Notes: a model not told the origin generated them from the sequence alone. DNA of 64,000 nt from Chlorops oryzae (GCA_020466095.1 CM035807.1:36826114-36890113), one strand, 5' to 3'; positions 21,537 to 34,385 are shown, counted from the stretch's first letter. Made by a program: numbers and translations.

Positions 21537-23139
21537 CACTTTTCCATTCACAAAACACAGATTCGCTTTATAAAATTTTTTTAATGATTTTTTTTTTTTG
21601 AATTTTTCGATCTTTTATATACGAATATCCTTAGAATTCATCTTAAATGCGATCTCTTACTTGGTTCATTATATACATACATACATACATAGGTCCTTTT
21701 AATGCTCAACTCAGCGGTCTTTATTGTTTTTAATAAATTTTTGTTTTGTTTATGGCCAACACTTAGATATGCAGTAAACACTTGCACATTAAAGGCAACT
21801 AAGTAGATTAGCTACAACCAGACTGTAAGAGAGCCGGCTTTGTCCAGTCTTTCTGTATTCTTCAAAGCTTTTCAAAATATTCTACACTTTCGAAGTCCTC
21901 ATCCATATTTGTTTTGAGAAATGTGCCGCAATCAGCTGTTCTCGCATTTACTAAAAAATTAATGTTTTCATATCTCTGGCGAAGTGAAGCCGATAATTCG
22001 GTGCAACCCTGCGCACTCAGTACTCATCGATTGAATGTCAGCTCAGTATAAAGGAGAGTAAAGTATAATATTTACTACAAAGTAATTTTCGATTTATTTA
22101 TTTTTGTTATGGTTTTTTGCATGTTTCATATGGGCATAGGCATATTACTGCATATCTGAGCATAGGCCATTAGTCTTCAAAGTTTTGCTTGGAAATCTGA
22201 AAAGTACCTACCGCACTTTGTTCACAATTATGGTGTTCTTTTAATCGTTATACAAAAGGGTTTATCAAACACACTCTACACAACCGACTGGAGCAAAATT
22301 TTCTGATCGACCGTGTTATGCAAGACTCATGAAAGTGTGTTTGTTTGTATTTAATTCCACTGGCGACTTCATAATCATTTTGTGCATTATATTTTTACTA
22401 TCAAAAGAACAGATATTTGAACTGGCAAATACGTACATACATACATATGTACAAATGTGGATACGTTCCATACACACTCAAAAATTAAATCGCACGCACA
22501 CACTCACTTGCGACAATCACACAGAGGACTGGCATTGAAGAGGCATATGTCAAGATTATGAATAAGAAAAAAGAAGTATGCGCACAATAAAAAACAAAAA
22601 AAAAAAAAAACCAAATAATAATAATGAAGACTGAAATCAATTCAATATGGAAAAATCACAAATTGCAAATAATGATTGTCAACTTTTGAGCAGAGAACGT
22701 TTCGAATTTCAGAATTTAGATGTTCAGTTCCAGTTTATGACGAAGAAGAAGAAGAAAAAGTAACCAACATTCGCCTCATCTCCATATATACATACATTAG
22801 GTTGTGAAATCAATATCCCAACCGCAAACAAGCAAACCAAATCAACTGAGAAGTTTTGATGAACTCTAAAATCTCTAAAGTCTTTTACTTTTGAAAAATG
22901 AACGGAGTTACTTCGGGACCAAAGTTAACCCTTTTTCTGACAATGTCGTACATGTATGTATGTATCTATATGTGTGTTGATATGTTGACTAGTGTAACAT
23001 ATTTGAAATAAACTGTTCCACATTAAGGTGTAAAAACGTAAGCAATGGACATTTTGATGTCCGATAAAGGGTTAATTCGATTATAATTTTCTCTTAAGAA
23101 TGTTCCTTTCGAAATCTTTTTATTTTGGTGCAGATCTTG
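21537..23139. other. Spacer between the arms, no recognised gene
   Basis: The interval holds T-rich runs, TACA/CATA microsatellite (near 21673-21692 and 22433-22452), a poly-A tract near 22600 and a GAAGAAGAAGAAG run near 22743. Open frames are short and lack motifs. Confidence 0.5.
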
Positions 23140-23725
23140 TACCAGCAGATATAGACAAATACTTATACTTATATATTCTTGGTCAGGATCGAAAACTGAA
23201 TCGGTTTAGGCATGTCGGTCTGTCCGTCCGTCTTCACGTCCGTATGTCCGGCCGTCTGTGGTCGGATTTCTTTTCAAACGGCTGGACTAATCACGCCAAA
23301 ACTCGGCACACAGGGACATTGAGCTCCGAGTATGATCTTAATTGATAATGGAAGACATCCGCCCGCTGCCGCACCATCAAATTAATTTAATGTGTTTTGA
23401 GTAAAACACTTATGACCCTCGAACCACTCCAGACTTATGATTGCTGCCGCCTGCTGCCACACCCAGAAATGTGCCCACAAATAATGGTTTGTCGTAAATT
23501 GCGTATGGAAAGGCGTAGGAGCTTAAAATGCGCTCTGATGCACCCTCAAATGGGGATTTTTTTTAACTCCCAAGAGGAATGAAAGGTTTAGGGGAAAATT
23601 TAATGTGGTCCGCCGACTGCCACGCCCATAAACACTGATTTTATATAAATTCTGTACAAAAAGGCAAAACACAATGCGCCAATATTGTCGAAACACTGGG
23701 TATACAAAAGTCGGGCTTCACTGAT
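23140..23725 (+). repeat. Diverged HINE-a fragment in the spacer
   Basis: Blocks in element order are GATCGAAAACTGAATCGG, CATGTCGGTCTGTCCGTCCG, GGATTTCTTTTCAAACGGCT, GCCAAAACTCGGCACACAGG, GACATCCGCCCGCTGCC, then CGAAACACTGGGTAT and AAGTCGGGCTT. Many substitutions make this one of the oldest HINE copies. Both element ends are missing. Confidence 0.7.
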
Positions 23726-26402
23726 GACTCAATGTTTTTGTTGAATTTATTTTTCATTCATTGTTGACTAGCAGAGCTGAGCGTAGTGCACTCAGCAGTT
23801 GGAGGTAGTGCACTAAGTTATGGGTGCACTAAGCATTTCAGTAACTTAAAATGTACTTAAAGAAATTGTAAACAAGTCCATGCGGACAGTCCTTTTCAGC
23901 GGACATCCCTCTCAAATGGAAATTTTTTGGGAGTGCTCTGGGGTTTCTGCTTCTCAAAAAGTTTCCTCTTCAGCAGACACCTCATATGAATACGCTAAAA
24001 TGTTAACACCCCAAAATATGAAAGTTATAAGCCTGCCACTGACTACTTCAAAATATGATCACTCTGCAAACACTTTAAAATATGAACACCATAGTTCAAC
24101 AAGCATGCAAGATGAATGGAGAACTTGTTTGTTAGACCGCAACACTTCTTCTAGTTGTATTAAAAATATCCACTAAATCGAATGTTTTTGAAATTTAGCA
24201 CTTTTTTGCCACCTTCTGCTCCAGTTGAGCAATCAGTAAACGTTAGGCGAAGCTCAAATTTTAATATACATAAGTACCTAAGTATTTAGGTGGCCCTTTG
24301 TTGTATGGGGGATTTTAAAAATAATATATTTGGGCCTCCGGCAACGGATTCTAACATGAATCCGTTGTCGGAACACCAAAAAACCAAAATATAAAAATAA
24401 GGGCCACCCTACTACGTACCTATCTATCTACTACAAAAAATTGAACTTTCAATCAAGATCCATTTGAAATTTACAGGTGCTATTTTCAGTTGAGATGAAA
24501 TCTTTTTAAACCATGAATTTAGCTTAACACAAAATTGCATCCAGGATGGTTTCACAAAAAAATGTAATAAAAGTGCTCGGAAAAAGTGGAATCCGTTACC
24601 CACCGCCCTCACTTTATCTTATCAATTTTATACAAAACTTCCCAAATTTTTTTAAGATCGAAAACTTTGTAAGGGACAAAAGCCAGCTCGTTACTTCTTT
24701 GTAGAGACATGTGCCTACGGCAAAACCTGGGCACGAAATGGTCAAACAGATTTCTCTTCCGATCAATTTAAATTTCCCTTTTTATCAATATGCCATAACC
24801 CTTTCGGGACGGGTTTTTTTTTAAATTCCGGAATAGCTATGAACAAATTTTTGGCATATTCTGCAAGGTAGGTCTAAAAAAATATGTTCTGCTTACTAGA
24901 AAATCCTGAAATTACTGAAAGAAAATTGTAGCATCAGTTTTTGGGACAAATTACGTTGCTCTTGCGCACAAAACAAAAAGAAATACTTACATCTGTTTGA
25001 AATTTGGTGGGACGTATGATTCCGGTAGTCCCGAAAGGGTTAAAGATACTACGTGATATGTAAGAATACAAGTACATTTTGTGAAAAGTTGAAAAAAAAA
25101 ATCCTCGAACGGCCATCAGCCTTGCACTTAGTATTTTCTTGATTACAGAAAATGATTTAAACAAAAAAAGTCTTCTTCCAAACGATTTCAAAAACAAATA
25201 TGCTTCGACGCTTCCGTCGTTTACCCCTTATTAATAGAAGTACAAATTTTTCGGGTGCATGCATAAAACCTATCCCAATGAAAGACGAACTCGAAAGCGA
25301 ATTCATATGCATGAATCAAATGCATACAGCATATTTATCTACTTCTGCACATACATACATGCATACATACATACGTACATCGGCACATCAAACATCTGTA
25401 GCCATCGCACCAACATTTTTTTAAGGAGAGTTCGTATACAATCCAATATGTATGCACAGTTTTATGTGCAATTCTCATCCCCACACAAGTATATATGCAG
25501 ATACAAATATGTATGCATGTGTACACTTACATTTGAATGTATTTATTTAAGCCCATGTCTGTCTTAACTTCCAATGACAATGACATGCATGCATTGAAGT
25601 AATTTGAGAACATTCTTCTTGCTTGCAAAAATATCAAAAAACTCAAAAGCCCAAACCGTCGAGCCGACTTTGAGGGCTTCCTTCATTAAGATAGGTTCTT
25701 GGTTCGTTTCAGTTTAGCTGAGCTCTGCTCCGTTCTTCTCTGTTTTGTGAATCAGATGGCAGTGAAGGAAACAAAAAAAAAAAAACGAAGAACAAAAAAA
25801 CGAAAAACGAAAAACCCATCAGAATAGAAAAAGGGCCACGTCTGTCTTGCATATAAAAAGCTGAGTATTTAACCATATCTTTCGTTTTCCTCTTTTGTTT
25901 TTGGCTCTTCTTCGTTTCCTACAAAGCCAGTACAATTTTTGAAACCCGATGAAGTGGGAGTTAATTCCTTTGACATCGCTTAAACACAAACTGCGTTCTG
26001 TTAACAAAAATAAATTGAAAACACCTAGCCTTGCTGCATGTTCGAATGCATGCATGAATATGCGATTGAAGGTTAATGCACAGCTTAAAATAGTCCGATT
26101 CCCTTAAATTCGAATTATAGGAACACATAAAATGAAATTTCAGCGCTTTCCAGTTAACTCAATCAGCAAATCTTGCAAAGGCCAAATTCCAAATTTTTAT
26201 GGAGCATTTCTCCAATGTGCAGTTGCAAATTCTAATGAATTGATCCCTACATGAGGATGTTCAGAGTTTAGTCCAATTCATGTGATTTTCTTCCACTGCT
26301 TCTGATTAATGTTTTTCACAATTTCATACATTTTTCAGTTGTATACAGCGATAAACTAGCAGCAAATTTTTACTTTAAATAAAATTACTAAAATTATTAA
26401 TA
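23726..26402. other. Spacer between the arms, no recognised gene
   Basis: Apart from the foldback hairpin at 24288-24410 and TACA-type microsatellite around 25355-25380, I see no element ends or coding signatures. The 98-codon frame at 23880-24176 and the 102-codon frame at 25259-25567 have no domain pattern; the latter is driven by ACATACAT repeats. Confidence 0.45.
24288..24410. repeat. Small foldback MITE-like hairpin
   Basis: The outer ends AGGTGGCCCTT and AAGGGCCACCCT are inverse, and the centre is a strong stem (CCGGCAACGGATTC against GAATCCGTTGTCGG) around a six-base loop. A 123-bp hairpin with closed ends and no coding content fits a MITE. Family unknown. Confidence 0.65.
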
Positions 26403-27118
26403 ACAAGTAAGGGTGTTATAGTCAGGCGAGCCTGACAATAGAATACCCGACACAGACACATATGTTCAAATAATTTTTAATATCAAGAGGTGTTTAAGGC
26501 CATAAGGGGCCCCATATACCGACTTTTGTTAAATTTCTTTATGAAAACCTGCCCCTTTGCCACGCCCACTTTTTTGGAATTCTAAGAAGAGGCTTAAATG
26601 TACGCTCAAATTCTATGTTTCATGGAAATATTTGGAAAAAGTTCGATTTTGAGCCAGCTTTGGGATTTTTGTGACAGACCCTAGGACTGGAGGTACCCTT
26701 AATAATGGAACGAAAAAAATTTGGGGAAGATGTTTTTGGCTACACAGGAGACTTAAGTGCCAACTTTCGTTCAAGTCCCATTTAAATTTCGGGTGTAGGG
26801 GACAATTTTCAAAAAACGCCCCTCTGCCACGCCCACTTTTTAAATTTTTTCAAATTGTACAACGTGGCTTTAAATATGTTCAAGTATCAAATTTAATCAA
26901 AATATCTTGAAAAACTCCGATTTTAGAGCAGTTTTTGTGACTTTCATAACAGACCCTAGTACTGGAGGTACGCCTAAAAATGGTCCATTCTCGAACTTGT
27001 TCTTACTCATGTCCCCGTGAGCACGCATACCAAATTTTGTCAAGATAGCTCAACTCCTTCGATAAGAAAAATGTATACAGACAGACGGACAGATGGACGG
27101 ACATGTCTAAATCGAATT
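26403..27118 (-). mobile_element. HINE-b element lacking its 5' hairpin
   Basis: It starts with ACAAGTAAGGGTGTTATAGT and follows HINE-b block order, including GGGGCCCCATATACCGAC and the CAGACAGACGGACAG run. It stops at ATGTCTAAATCGAATT without the terminal TATACC hairpin, so it is 5'-truncated. It lies in the spacer and has no partner in the opposite arm. Confidence 0.8.
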
Positions 27119-28101
27119 CTTTTTAATGTTTAAATTTGTGTCTCTGTTCTTTGGCAAGTTACTGCACTTTGCGAGTAAACAAAATGGAGTTTTGGAAATA
27201 TTTGATTTTTTTTTTCAATCCGCCTAGAGTATTTTACTTTGTTATTAATAAATTTTTTGTTAAGATTAATTTGTTATTAATTTGTACCAATAAATCAGAG
27301 CAAAGGTAAGAAGATTTCTCCTTAGGTTTTATAGAATAAGTGGTCTAAATTATAAGGGGAGTTTTTTTTTCAAAATTCAATAGATAACCCGTAAAAAGAG
27401 GAAGAAATTCCATAAATATTAAGATGTTGGCTCGTTGTCATAAGACAGAAACCTTTTCAATGAAATATTTGTGAGGCCAATATTTGGAGATTAGTTAAAT
27501 AAATATTATTTCAGGCATGCAAGTAAAGAGCTCCTAAAGCATTTAGAGTAGCCTTTTTAAGGTCACAGCAGGGTTAAAAGGATTCAAAATTTTTGAGTGC
27601 TGTTTATAATCGTATCCAAGCAAATATATTCGGAGTGCTCAGAAATATGTGTCCGATATGAGTCTTAAATATATAGAAAGTAAGAGGCTCATATTTGTGA
27701 GTCCGAAATGAGTCAATGAGTTCTGCAAGTTTCTTCATTTTTTTTTTCAATTTTTGAATATAAATAGTAGAGATTTTAATTATATTAATTCATATATCTA
27801 AAACAGCTTCAATCTGTTGGTAGCATAGGGTAGCTTTGGGGGCGTGTTGGAGCTATAAGTTTAAAGCTTCAGATTAGAAAATGCAGGATTTTCCGAATTT
27901 GAATATATGTATTCCCTAAACATCTAGCAACATAAAAGTCCATACAATCCATTTAGTTGTACCACTTCGAGATATTTTTTTCAGCACTCTTCACATTGTG
28001 CATGTTGGAAACGGTTTTCAAGGTGATGCACAGGGAAGAATGTGATTGTTTTGATTTCAAGTTTTTCAATTTTGGGGATTCTTCAAATCCCCTGGTTTGC
28101 T
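27119..28101. other. Spacer sequence, no recognised gene
   Basis: AT-rich sequence with no supported feature. The inverted duplication resumes at 28102. Confidence 0.5.
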
Positions 28102-29179
28102 ATGCAAATGAAAATTATTGGTAGGACCGTAGCAATGGAATTGCCCATATTTTTATTTTAGGGTGTTTTATTTATTGTACTGACCGTATAAAAAAAGATT
28201 TTCGAACATTTCTCAGTTAAATTTTAAAGAAGAAAAGCATTTCTAAAATATATTGACTATTAAGCTTATAGTTTTCAACCTAGTGAAACTTTTTTAAGGT
28301 TTAAACTTTTAAATAATAGTCTTTAGGAGAGTTTAAGCCAGGTTTATTAATTTGATATGACATTTTTTTTAAAAATTCGAATATAGCAAAGGCATTTCAA
28401 TGAGATAAACTGGCATTGAGAATAAAAGGATAAACATATTTTAGCTTAAAGTGTGCATATCAAAAAGAAATCAGAAGCTCCTAAAGACCGGAGCTGATTT
28501 CAGATTAAAATTGTCTAAAGCTGAAGGGTTATGGTTAAAATCAATTGAAGCCAATACTCAATTGTATGTACTATTTAAAAAACTATTTCCACACCAATAA
28601 TCTATGGACGTAGCCTCTATTATACCATAGCAAATAGCCGTTGGATGAAGTGGTTCCGCCATTTTCTATTCGTATTCAACTTTAAAAGTTTTATCAGGGC
28701 GAAACGTAATAAAAAGCTCTCCGGACTCTAAACCCACTTATATATATAAATTAGTATTTATTTATTTATATCAACGTAAGCTTCAACTTCCAATTGAGCA
28801 AACTTTTATTTTACCCCAACTTGAAAAATTGTTTCCTAAAGACGGACTGACAACATATTAAGAACGGAAATGGGGAGCAGGGAAAGTCCAAAGGGTACAC
28901 ATATGCCTCAACCTATACGTTCAATTGGGGTGAGCGTTCACGTTTGAAGAATGGTGTATGTGATTTGCCAGCGTACGCATACTCATTAAGACCAAATGAA
29001 CTCAGTGTACCGTTGCACCCCAGCCCATCAAAAGGGGGAGGGAAGATACGAATCAATCGAAAAAACTCACACTCTTAAGGTGCCCATGTTATCCTATTGA
29101 TCCTTTGTTCATATATTTTATGTGCCCGTTTTCGACGTACTTTACAAAATAAGCCACTGACCAGTGCACTCACTTATAC
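28102..29179. other. Innermost right-arm sequence, no recognised gene
   Basis: Reverse partner of about 20341-21406. It includes one copy of the internal inverted repeat (about 28255-28420). Confidence 0.55.
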
Positions 29180-29189
29180 CTACCAAATG

Positions 29190-29223
<34 letters not shown>

Positions 29224-30435
29224 CACACATCCTGTGCAGGGGCAAACAAACGGCAAACGAACTCATTCGATGATTAGTAGCGCACTTACGCACTTTTGAG
29301 CATTTTTCTTTTTTTTTTTGTTGTTTTTTTTTATGATTTTTTTGTTTTTGCCTAAACAAGACTGCTGCGGCAAAAATGCAACGCACGAAAGAGGCGAAAC
29401 ATGTTGTGGCAAAGGGAGCCAAGGTAGCTAAAGACAGCAAGTCAGGGTGGCGAGGAAGAAGAGTAAAGAGCTTTCTCGTTTTGCCACATATCGTGCCGTC
29501 GGTATTAGAATATAAAGGATATTGATCTAGCTCCTACCCTTGGCCAATTCGCAGGTCCTGTCGAACTCGAACCCTATCTTTGCGCGCACGGATAGCAGTA
29601 TCGGTGTCTGTGGCCATGCATTCTTAACTGGGACGGCTCATTGTGCAGTGCGTAACATCTGTGTGCGTGCGTGCAGTCCGGGCCTGGTTGCAGAGGCAGT
29701 GCGCAGCACTGGAATCGCATGGTTTGGCGGCTGTTATGGCCGTTGGCCTCCTTGGACCATCGTATCCGCCGCATCGAGCACAAAAATACGAACAGGAGGA
29801 GTTTGGATCGAAATTATAGCAAATGCTAGGCTTCAGCATTGCGTTCGTTTACGCATTTTGCGAGTTCGTGAGTTGAGCGGAGGACTACATACATACATAT
29901 GTACATGTGGTGATGCGTGTGTGCCTTTTCGTGAATGTTTATGGGCCACATGCCAAACATGCGTATACGTTCATGCGTATCCGTTCTGCAGTATGCATAT
30001 GCGCTTGTGTGTTATTTTCGTAACTATGGGCGTGCATAGATGGCTCCACTTTACGACCCCCTTTTTTCTAATGTATTCTAACTTTTTATTTCTTCTAATT
30101 AAGGCAAATTTTGTAGGCACGAACTTTCGCAAATACATTCACCGACTCATTCAGACAAGTAATTGCACATATACATATGAATGTGCAAATATACACACAC
30201 ATTTCCACATTGAGCTGCAGGAATAAAATCGTGGACGCAGTTCATATTTAATGCATCTGGTTGCACAGACGTTGCCGTCTGTATTCCATTCATTTCGTCT
30301 ACTTAATCATTTGCTAAAACTTTGTAGACCAACATTTTCACGATCGTTTTAGGCTCTCCGCCCAATCTTAGTTGTCCTTCCAAACCAAAAATAAGCTTAC
30401 TTATGCTGACTATATGGTAGATCACGCTGTCAGAT
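29180..30435. other. Less AT-rich complex region (right copy), 228-codon open frame
   Basis: Reverse partner of 19080-20340. The plus-strand frame 29540-30226 starts MANSQVLSNSNPIF and is uninterrupted for 228 codons, the longest non-transposon frame in the window. It shows no signal peptide, domain or repeat architecture I recognise, and the left-arm copy is frameshifted. Conservation of bases is not better in codon positions 1 and 2 as far as I can tell by eye. I therefore do not call a CDS. An AC microsatellite lies at 29192-29218. Confidence 0.35.
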
Positions 30436-30843
30436 AGTTTTACCCTTTTTGTTTTTTTTTGTTTTTTTTTTTTTTTGCAAAAAATATTTTAACCCTTTAA
30501 GTATAACGCAATATCATTAAAATGTGAAAAAAAGTTTTGATTTTGAATAATAGGTAGGTAGGTTGAAGTGGCTGCCACTTAGGCCGTTAATCGGCCCATT
30601 GTGATACCACGGGGGTGTTTTTTTGTGTTTGTGTGAGTGTATGTCTTTTTATGTAGTGTGCCCCTACATGCGATTTTTGAAAAACCAGTGCTAGGCTTGG
30701 AACATTACACTCCGTTTCGCCTTTGCCGGGAATCGAACCTCGGACCCTGGGATCAAGAGCATAGCACGCATCCCCTACGCTATCCCAGAGCCACATTTTG
30801 AATAATAAGGACAAATTGAAAAACGTTTATGCTGGGGTTTTTT
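30436..30843. mobile_element. Right-arm insertion of 0.4 kb containing the SINE
   Basis: The left arm runs straight from CGCTGTCAGAT into TTTTTGTTAATTC, whereas here about 408 bases intervene. The SINE accounts for 242 plus its 13-bp duplication; the remaining 150 or so bases, beginning AGTTTTACCC and holding T-rich runs, are unclassified. Confidence 0.7.
30553..30794 (-). mobile_element. Full-length tRNA-derived SINE
   Basis: On the minus strand the head contains an A box TAGCGTAGGGG (30772-30782) and a perfect B box GGTTCGATTCC (30729-30739), the internal Pol III promoter of a tRNA. The body follows, then a 3' tail with GGTATCACAATGGGCC, a GGCCGATTAACGGCC hairpin, a GTGGCAGCCAC hairpin and CCTACCTA repeats. 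A 13-bp target duplication ATTTTGAATAATA flanks it (30540-30552 and 30795-30807), which proves retrotransposition and fixes both ends. Mobilisation would depend on a partner LINE. Related copies: 294-440 and 59653-61098. Confidence 0.92.
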
Positions 30844-30957
30844 ATTTTTTGTTAATTCGGGGAAAATATTTTGAGAAAAAGGGGAAACTTATAACGCAAT
30901 GTTACAAATATTTATTCCGCATCACAAAAATTACTTCCACGCATATAAAAACGCATA

Positions 30958-31670
30958 CACGGAGAGAAATAAGTGCCCGAAATATAATTGGAACCAATTA
31001 CATATGTGATTGGAGCCTTGTCCCGATTGCATTATTAATTGGAGCCAATTACAATATAATTAGAAAATTAAAAATACTAATTGTGCTCAATTACTTATAT
31101 AATTGCATTTAAATTTATCATATATGTAATTGCGTTCTGAATACATATGTAATTACATCTGATTTCTTTTACAATTTAAAGCATTGATGCAATTATATAT
31201 ATGATTGTATTTATTTTACAGTTTGTTCTTATATTTCTCAAATGGTTTATAATTTCTATCGTATATAACGTGTTTGAATTTTCAAAATCCTTAGGCACTC
31301 CAAGGGGCAGGTGGACCACGAATATGACGTGGTGAAATATATTCCGCCCAATCGTGGAGAATGCCCCTTTTTATATTGCTATATAGAATGTATTTTAAAT
31401 TGCAGGGGATCACAAATTTAATTAGACTCAATTATGTATATAATTCGATACAATTACATAAATCATTGCAGCCGATTATATATTTAATTGGACGGAATTA
31501 TTTATGTAATCGAAATTATTTTTTTTATCATTTGATACAATTACATATATAATTGGAGGCAATGAAAAATATAATTGGATGCAATTATGAAAATATAATT
31601 GCATCATACCCAATTACATATGTAATCCCTGCAAAATATAATTGGGTATGTGATATTTTTTCTCTGCGTG
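30958..31670. mobile_element. TIR element of the CACGGAGAG family (copy 2), 713 bp
   Basis: The ends are CACGGAGAGAAATAAG and, inverted, CACGCAGAGAAAAAAT, with TA on both sides (30956-30957 and 31671-31672). The left arm has the unoccupied single TA at 18969-18970, so the limits are exact. The interior contains many short AATTG/CAATT palindromic units such as ATTACATATGTAATTG and a central block near 31300-31360 of different character. No transposase is encoded. Confidence 0.88.
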
Positions 31671-32894
31671 TAGGTATAGAAAATTAATCAAACTACATAT
31701 GTACTTACACTTTTTTTTTGGCAAAAATATTTACATACCAATTGGCAATTTTAACATGCTTTGTTTTTCTATTCGTTTCAACAGCCTCGGGGCAAAATCC
31801 TACAAACTTCAATTCAAAGCTCTTGATCATCTTCTAAAACAGGTGCTCTTAACAAAAAGCACCACAAAAGCTTACTTCAAAATGTAATAAACCTGCTATG
31901 TATATTAATATTAAGGCCCGTTTGATACTGTTCTGATTAAAGTTTCCGTTCCGAAAAACAAAAAATTTTGTTTGAAAATGTTGACATTTTGAGAGGATAT
32001 CGTAACGATAAACTTTAACTCTTCAGCTCGGCTTAAGAACTTCGAAAGTTTTAATTATCGAATATATTTCTTTAGTTTTCATACGAGTTGAAGTCAATCA
32101 AATACCTTTGCTATATTTAAATTTTTGAAAAACTTTCATATAACACTTATAAACCTGGTTTAAAACCTCCTGGAGACTATTATTTGATAGTTTAAAGCTT
32201 AAACTTTAAACCTTCAAAAAGTTTAAGCTGGGTTGAAGACTCTGAGCCTTAATGAAATTTTAATCGTTTATTAGAATTTCTGACCATTAAACCGGTTTGT
32301 TCTAGATCGGCAACATGTATTTGTCAACTTCATTAAGTTCCGTTATTCCGATTCAGTTTTTCGATTTGAAGCACAAAAAACTTTGTATGAAAAGCTGACA
32401 TTTCGAGGGGATATCGTGACGAAAAACTTTAAAGCTAAAGACATATGGCGAACATGTTCTCTAGATTTGGGATGCTCGTTTATCGTTGCCCACAAAGGGC
32501 GAGCGGCCTCGTTTAAAAATATCTTTCACCGAGTGAAGATGCAAAAGAAAAACATGGACAACGCATATTTCACAGCCCTCTTCTTTTCAATTTTTATCTG
32601 CCAAAGTTCAAGCTCAGCTTTAAAACCCCTTTGAATAAAATTTTATTAATATTTTTCGAAGAGTTTTCTTCGTTCACGTCCCCAGAGCCAGATACAATTT
32701 TTTTCCTACTCTGGGCAAAAACAATATTTTCCGCCCCTATGATGGCACTAATGTGGTACCTATGATGGCACTAATGTGGTACTATTTATTTCCATATATC
32801 TATATGAAATATCAGCCCCTCACAGTGAGTCTCTAGGCTTGGCGGCTTACAACCCCCTAAATCGGGGTCTGAACGTCCAAAAACAAATGGTTTT
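31671..32894. other. Right-arm sequence without recognised gene
   Basis: Reverse partner of 17745-18968. It holds the second internal inverted-repeat copy (about 32085-32250), an 83-codon frame matched in the left arm (32383-32634, no motif) and the 23-bp tandem duplication near 32735-32783. Confidence 0.55.
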
Positions 32895-34024
32895 TATACC
32901 CAGCGTAAGCGGGGTATATTAGTTTTGTGCAAATCTTGTAACAGGGAGAACTTAGCTCAGGAGATATAGACAAATATATATAGAAACAAGTAAGGGTGTT
33001 AATACCCGACACCGACACATATGTTGAAATAAGTTTTAATATCAGGAGGTGTTTAAGGCCATAAGGGGCCCCATATATCGACTTTTGTTAAATTTCTTTA
33101 TGAAAACTGCCCAATTGCCACACCCACTTTTCCAATTTTTTGGAATTCTAATCGGAGACTTAGAATATGTATGCTCAAATCCTAAGTTTCATTGAAATAT
33201 TTAGAAGTACTGGTACTAGTACTGGGCGTACCCCTAAAAATGGTCCGATTAGGTCGATTCTCGAGAACGCATACCAAATTTCCTCGAGATAGCTCAACTC
33301 CTTCGATAAGAAAACTGTATACAAACAGACGGACAGACGGACGGACATGTCTAAATCGAATCTTCTGGTGACGATGATCATTATACCCGACACACTCTGT
33401 GTCGAGGGTATATTGCGTTTGTGTGGTTGTGTGTAACACCCAGAACCAGTCGAGATAGACCATACAAAATATATATAGAAATGATCAGCGTCACCAGGAG
33501 ATTCGATTTAGACATGTCCGTCCGTCTGTCTGTCTGTCCGTCTGTGTCCGGATCTCCTCCGAAACGGCTGGACCAACCAAGTCGAAATTTGGCACACAGG
33601 TATATCGGGATCTGAGTATGATCCTAAGTAAAAATGGGAGACATCCGCTCACTGCCACGCCCATAAATGCATATAATGTGTTTTCAGTAAAATGCTTGTA
33701 ACTTGCGAACCACTCAACACATTTCATTGATATTTGGTGTGCTGTTAAACTACAAAAAAGGACATATCCTGGAAAAAAATGGACGCCGCCCTCCTCGATC
33801 CACGCCCACAAATAAGGGTTTATCGTAACTTGTGAAGTAAAAGGCGTAGAAGCTTCTAATCCGCAACATAGGTTAACCAAGGTTAATGAAAGGTATAGGA
33901 AAAAATTTATGTGGCCCGCCCACTGCCACGCCCACAAATAGAGAAGCAAACCATAGTGCGCAAATATTGTCGGGACGCTGGGTATTCAAAGTCGGGCTTG
34001 ACCGACTTTAGCTTTCTTACTTGT
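32895..34024. mobile_element. Nested HINE cluster, right arm
   Basis: It starts with the HINE-a hairpin TATACCCAGCG...GGGGTATATT at 32895 and continues with an inverted HINE-b that opens with ACAAGTAAGGGTG (about 32985). A HINE-b 5' hairpin (near 33384-33412) follows, and then a HINE-a body ending CTTTCTTACTTGT at 34024. It matches 16728-17744 in reverse but is a little longer, because the left copy has lost an internal piece around the GGATCATACT block. Confidence 0.75.
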
Positions 34025-34136
34025 TTTGTTTTGATGTTCGTAGACACTCAGAACTATTAAGAGGGAAATTCAAGTGAAAAATTTCAAAGAGCCGCACAAA
34101 ATCGGCGAACATGTTCCGCCGTGTGTACCTAGCTGA

Positions 34137-34385
34137 ATGGAAACAGTAAAGCTTTTGATGCTCAATGTCGCTCTTTATGATTCTGAGTGGCTACCCTTAA
34201 CGAAAGTAGCAGAGAGAAAATTTAGTGCTATGGAAACAAAGACTCTCCTCTGGATATCCAGACTGACTCGTCTTGACCATGTTCCAAGCGTGGACATTCG
34301 TGGGCGTTATGAAGTTACTCTAATTATCGAGGCTTTACGACTTACCGCGGAGGATGCAACCGATTGGACAAAATGGAGGAATTAG
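34137..34385 (+). pseudogene. RTE-like LINE ORF C-terminal fragment (right copy)
   Basis: The frame reads LNVALYDSEWLPLTKVAERK, then WISRLTRLDHVPSVDIRGRYEV and a stop after DWTKWRN. The pattern matches the region downstream of the reverse transcriptase in RTE-type elements; the catalytic part is absent. The left copy at 16375-16587 differs by a handful of residues. Confidence 0.5.

Noticed and set aside
25259..25567. 102-codon frame rich in His, Tyr and Ile
   Set aside because: It is produced by ACATACAT microsatellite repeats and has no domain pattern.
30729..30782. A possible tRNA gene (A and B boxes)
   Set aside because: The head belongs to a SINE with a retroposon tail and target duplication; it does not fold into a full tRNA with acceptor stem as far as I can see.
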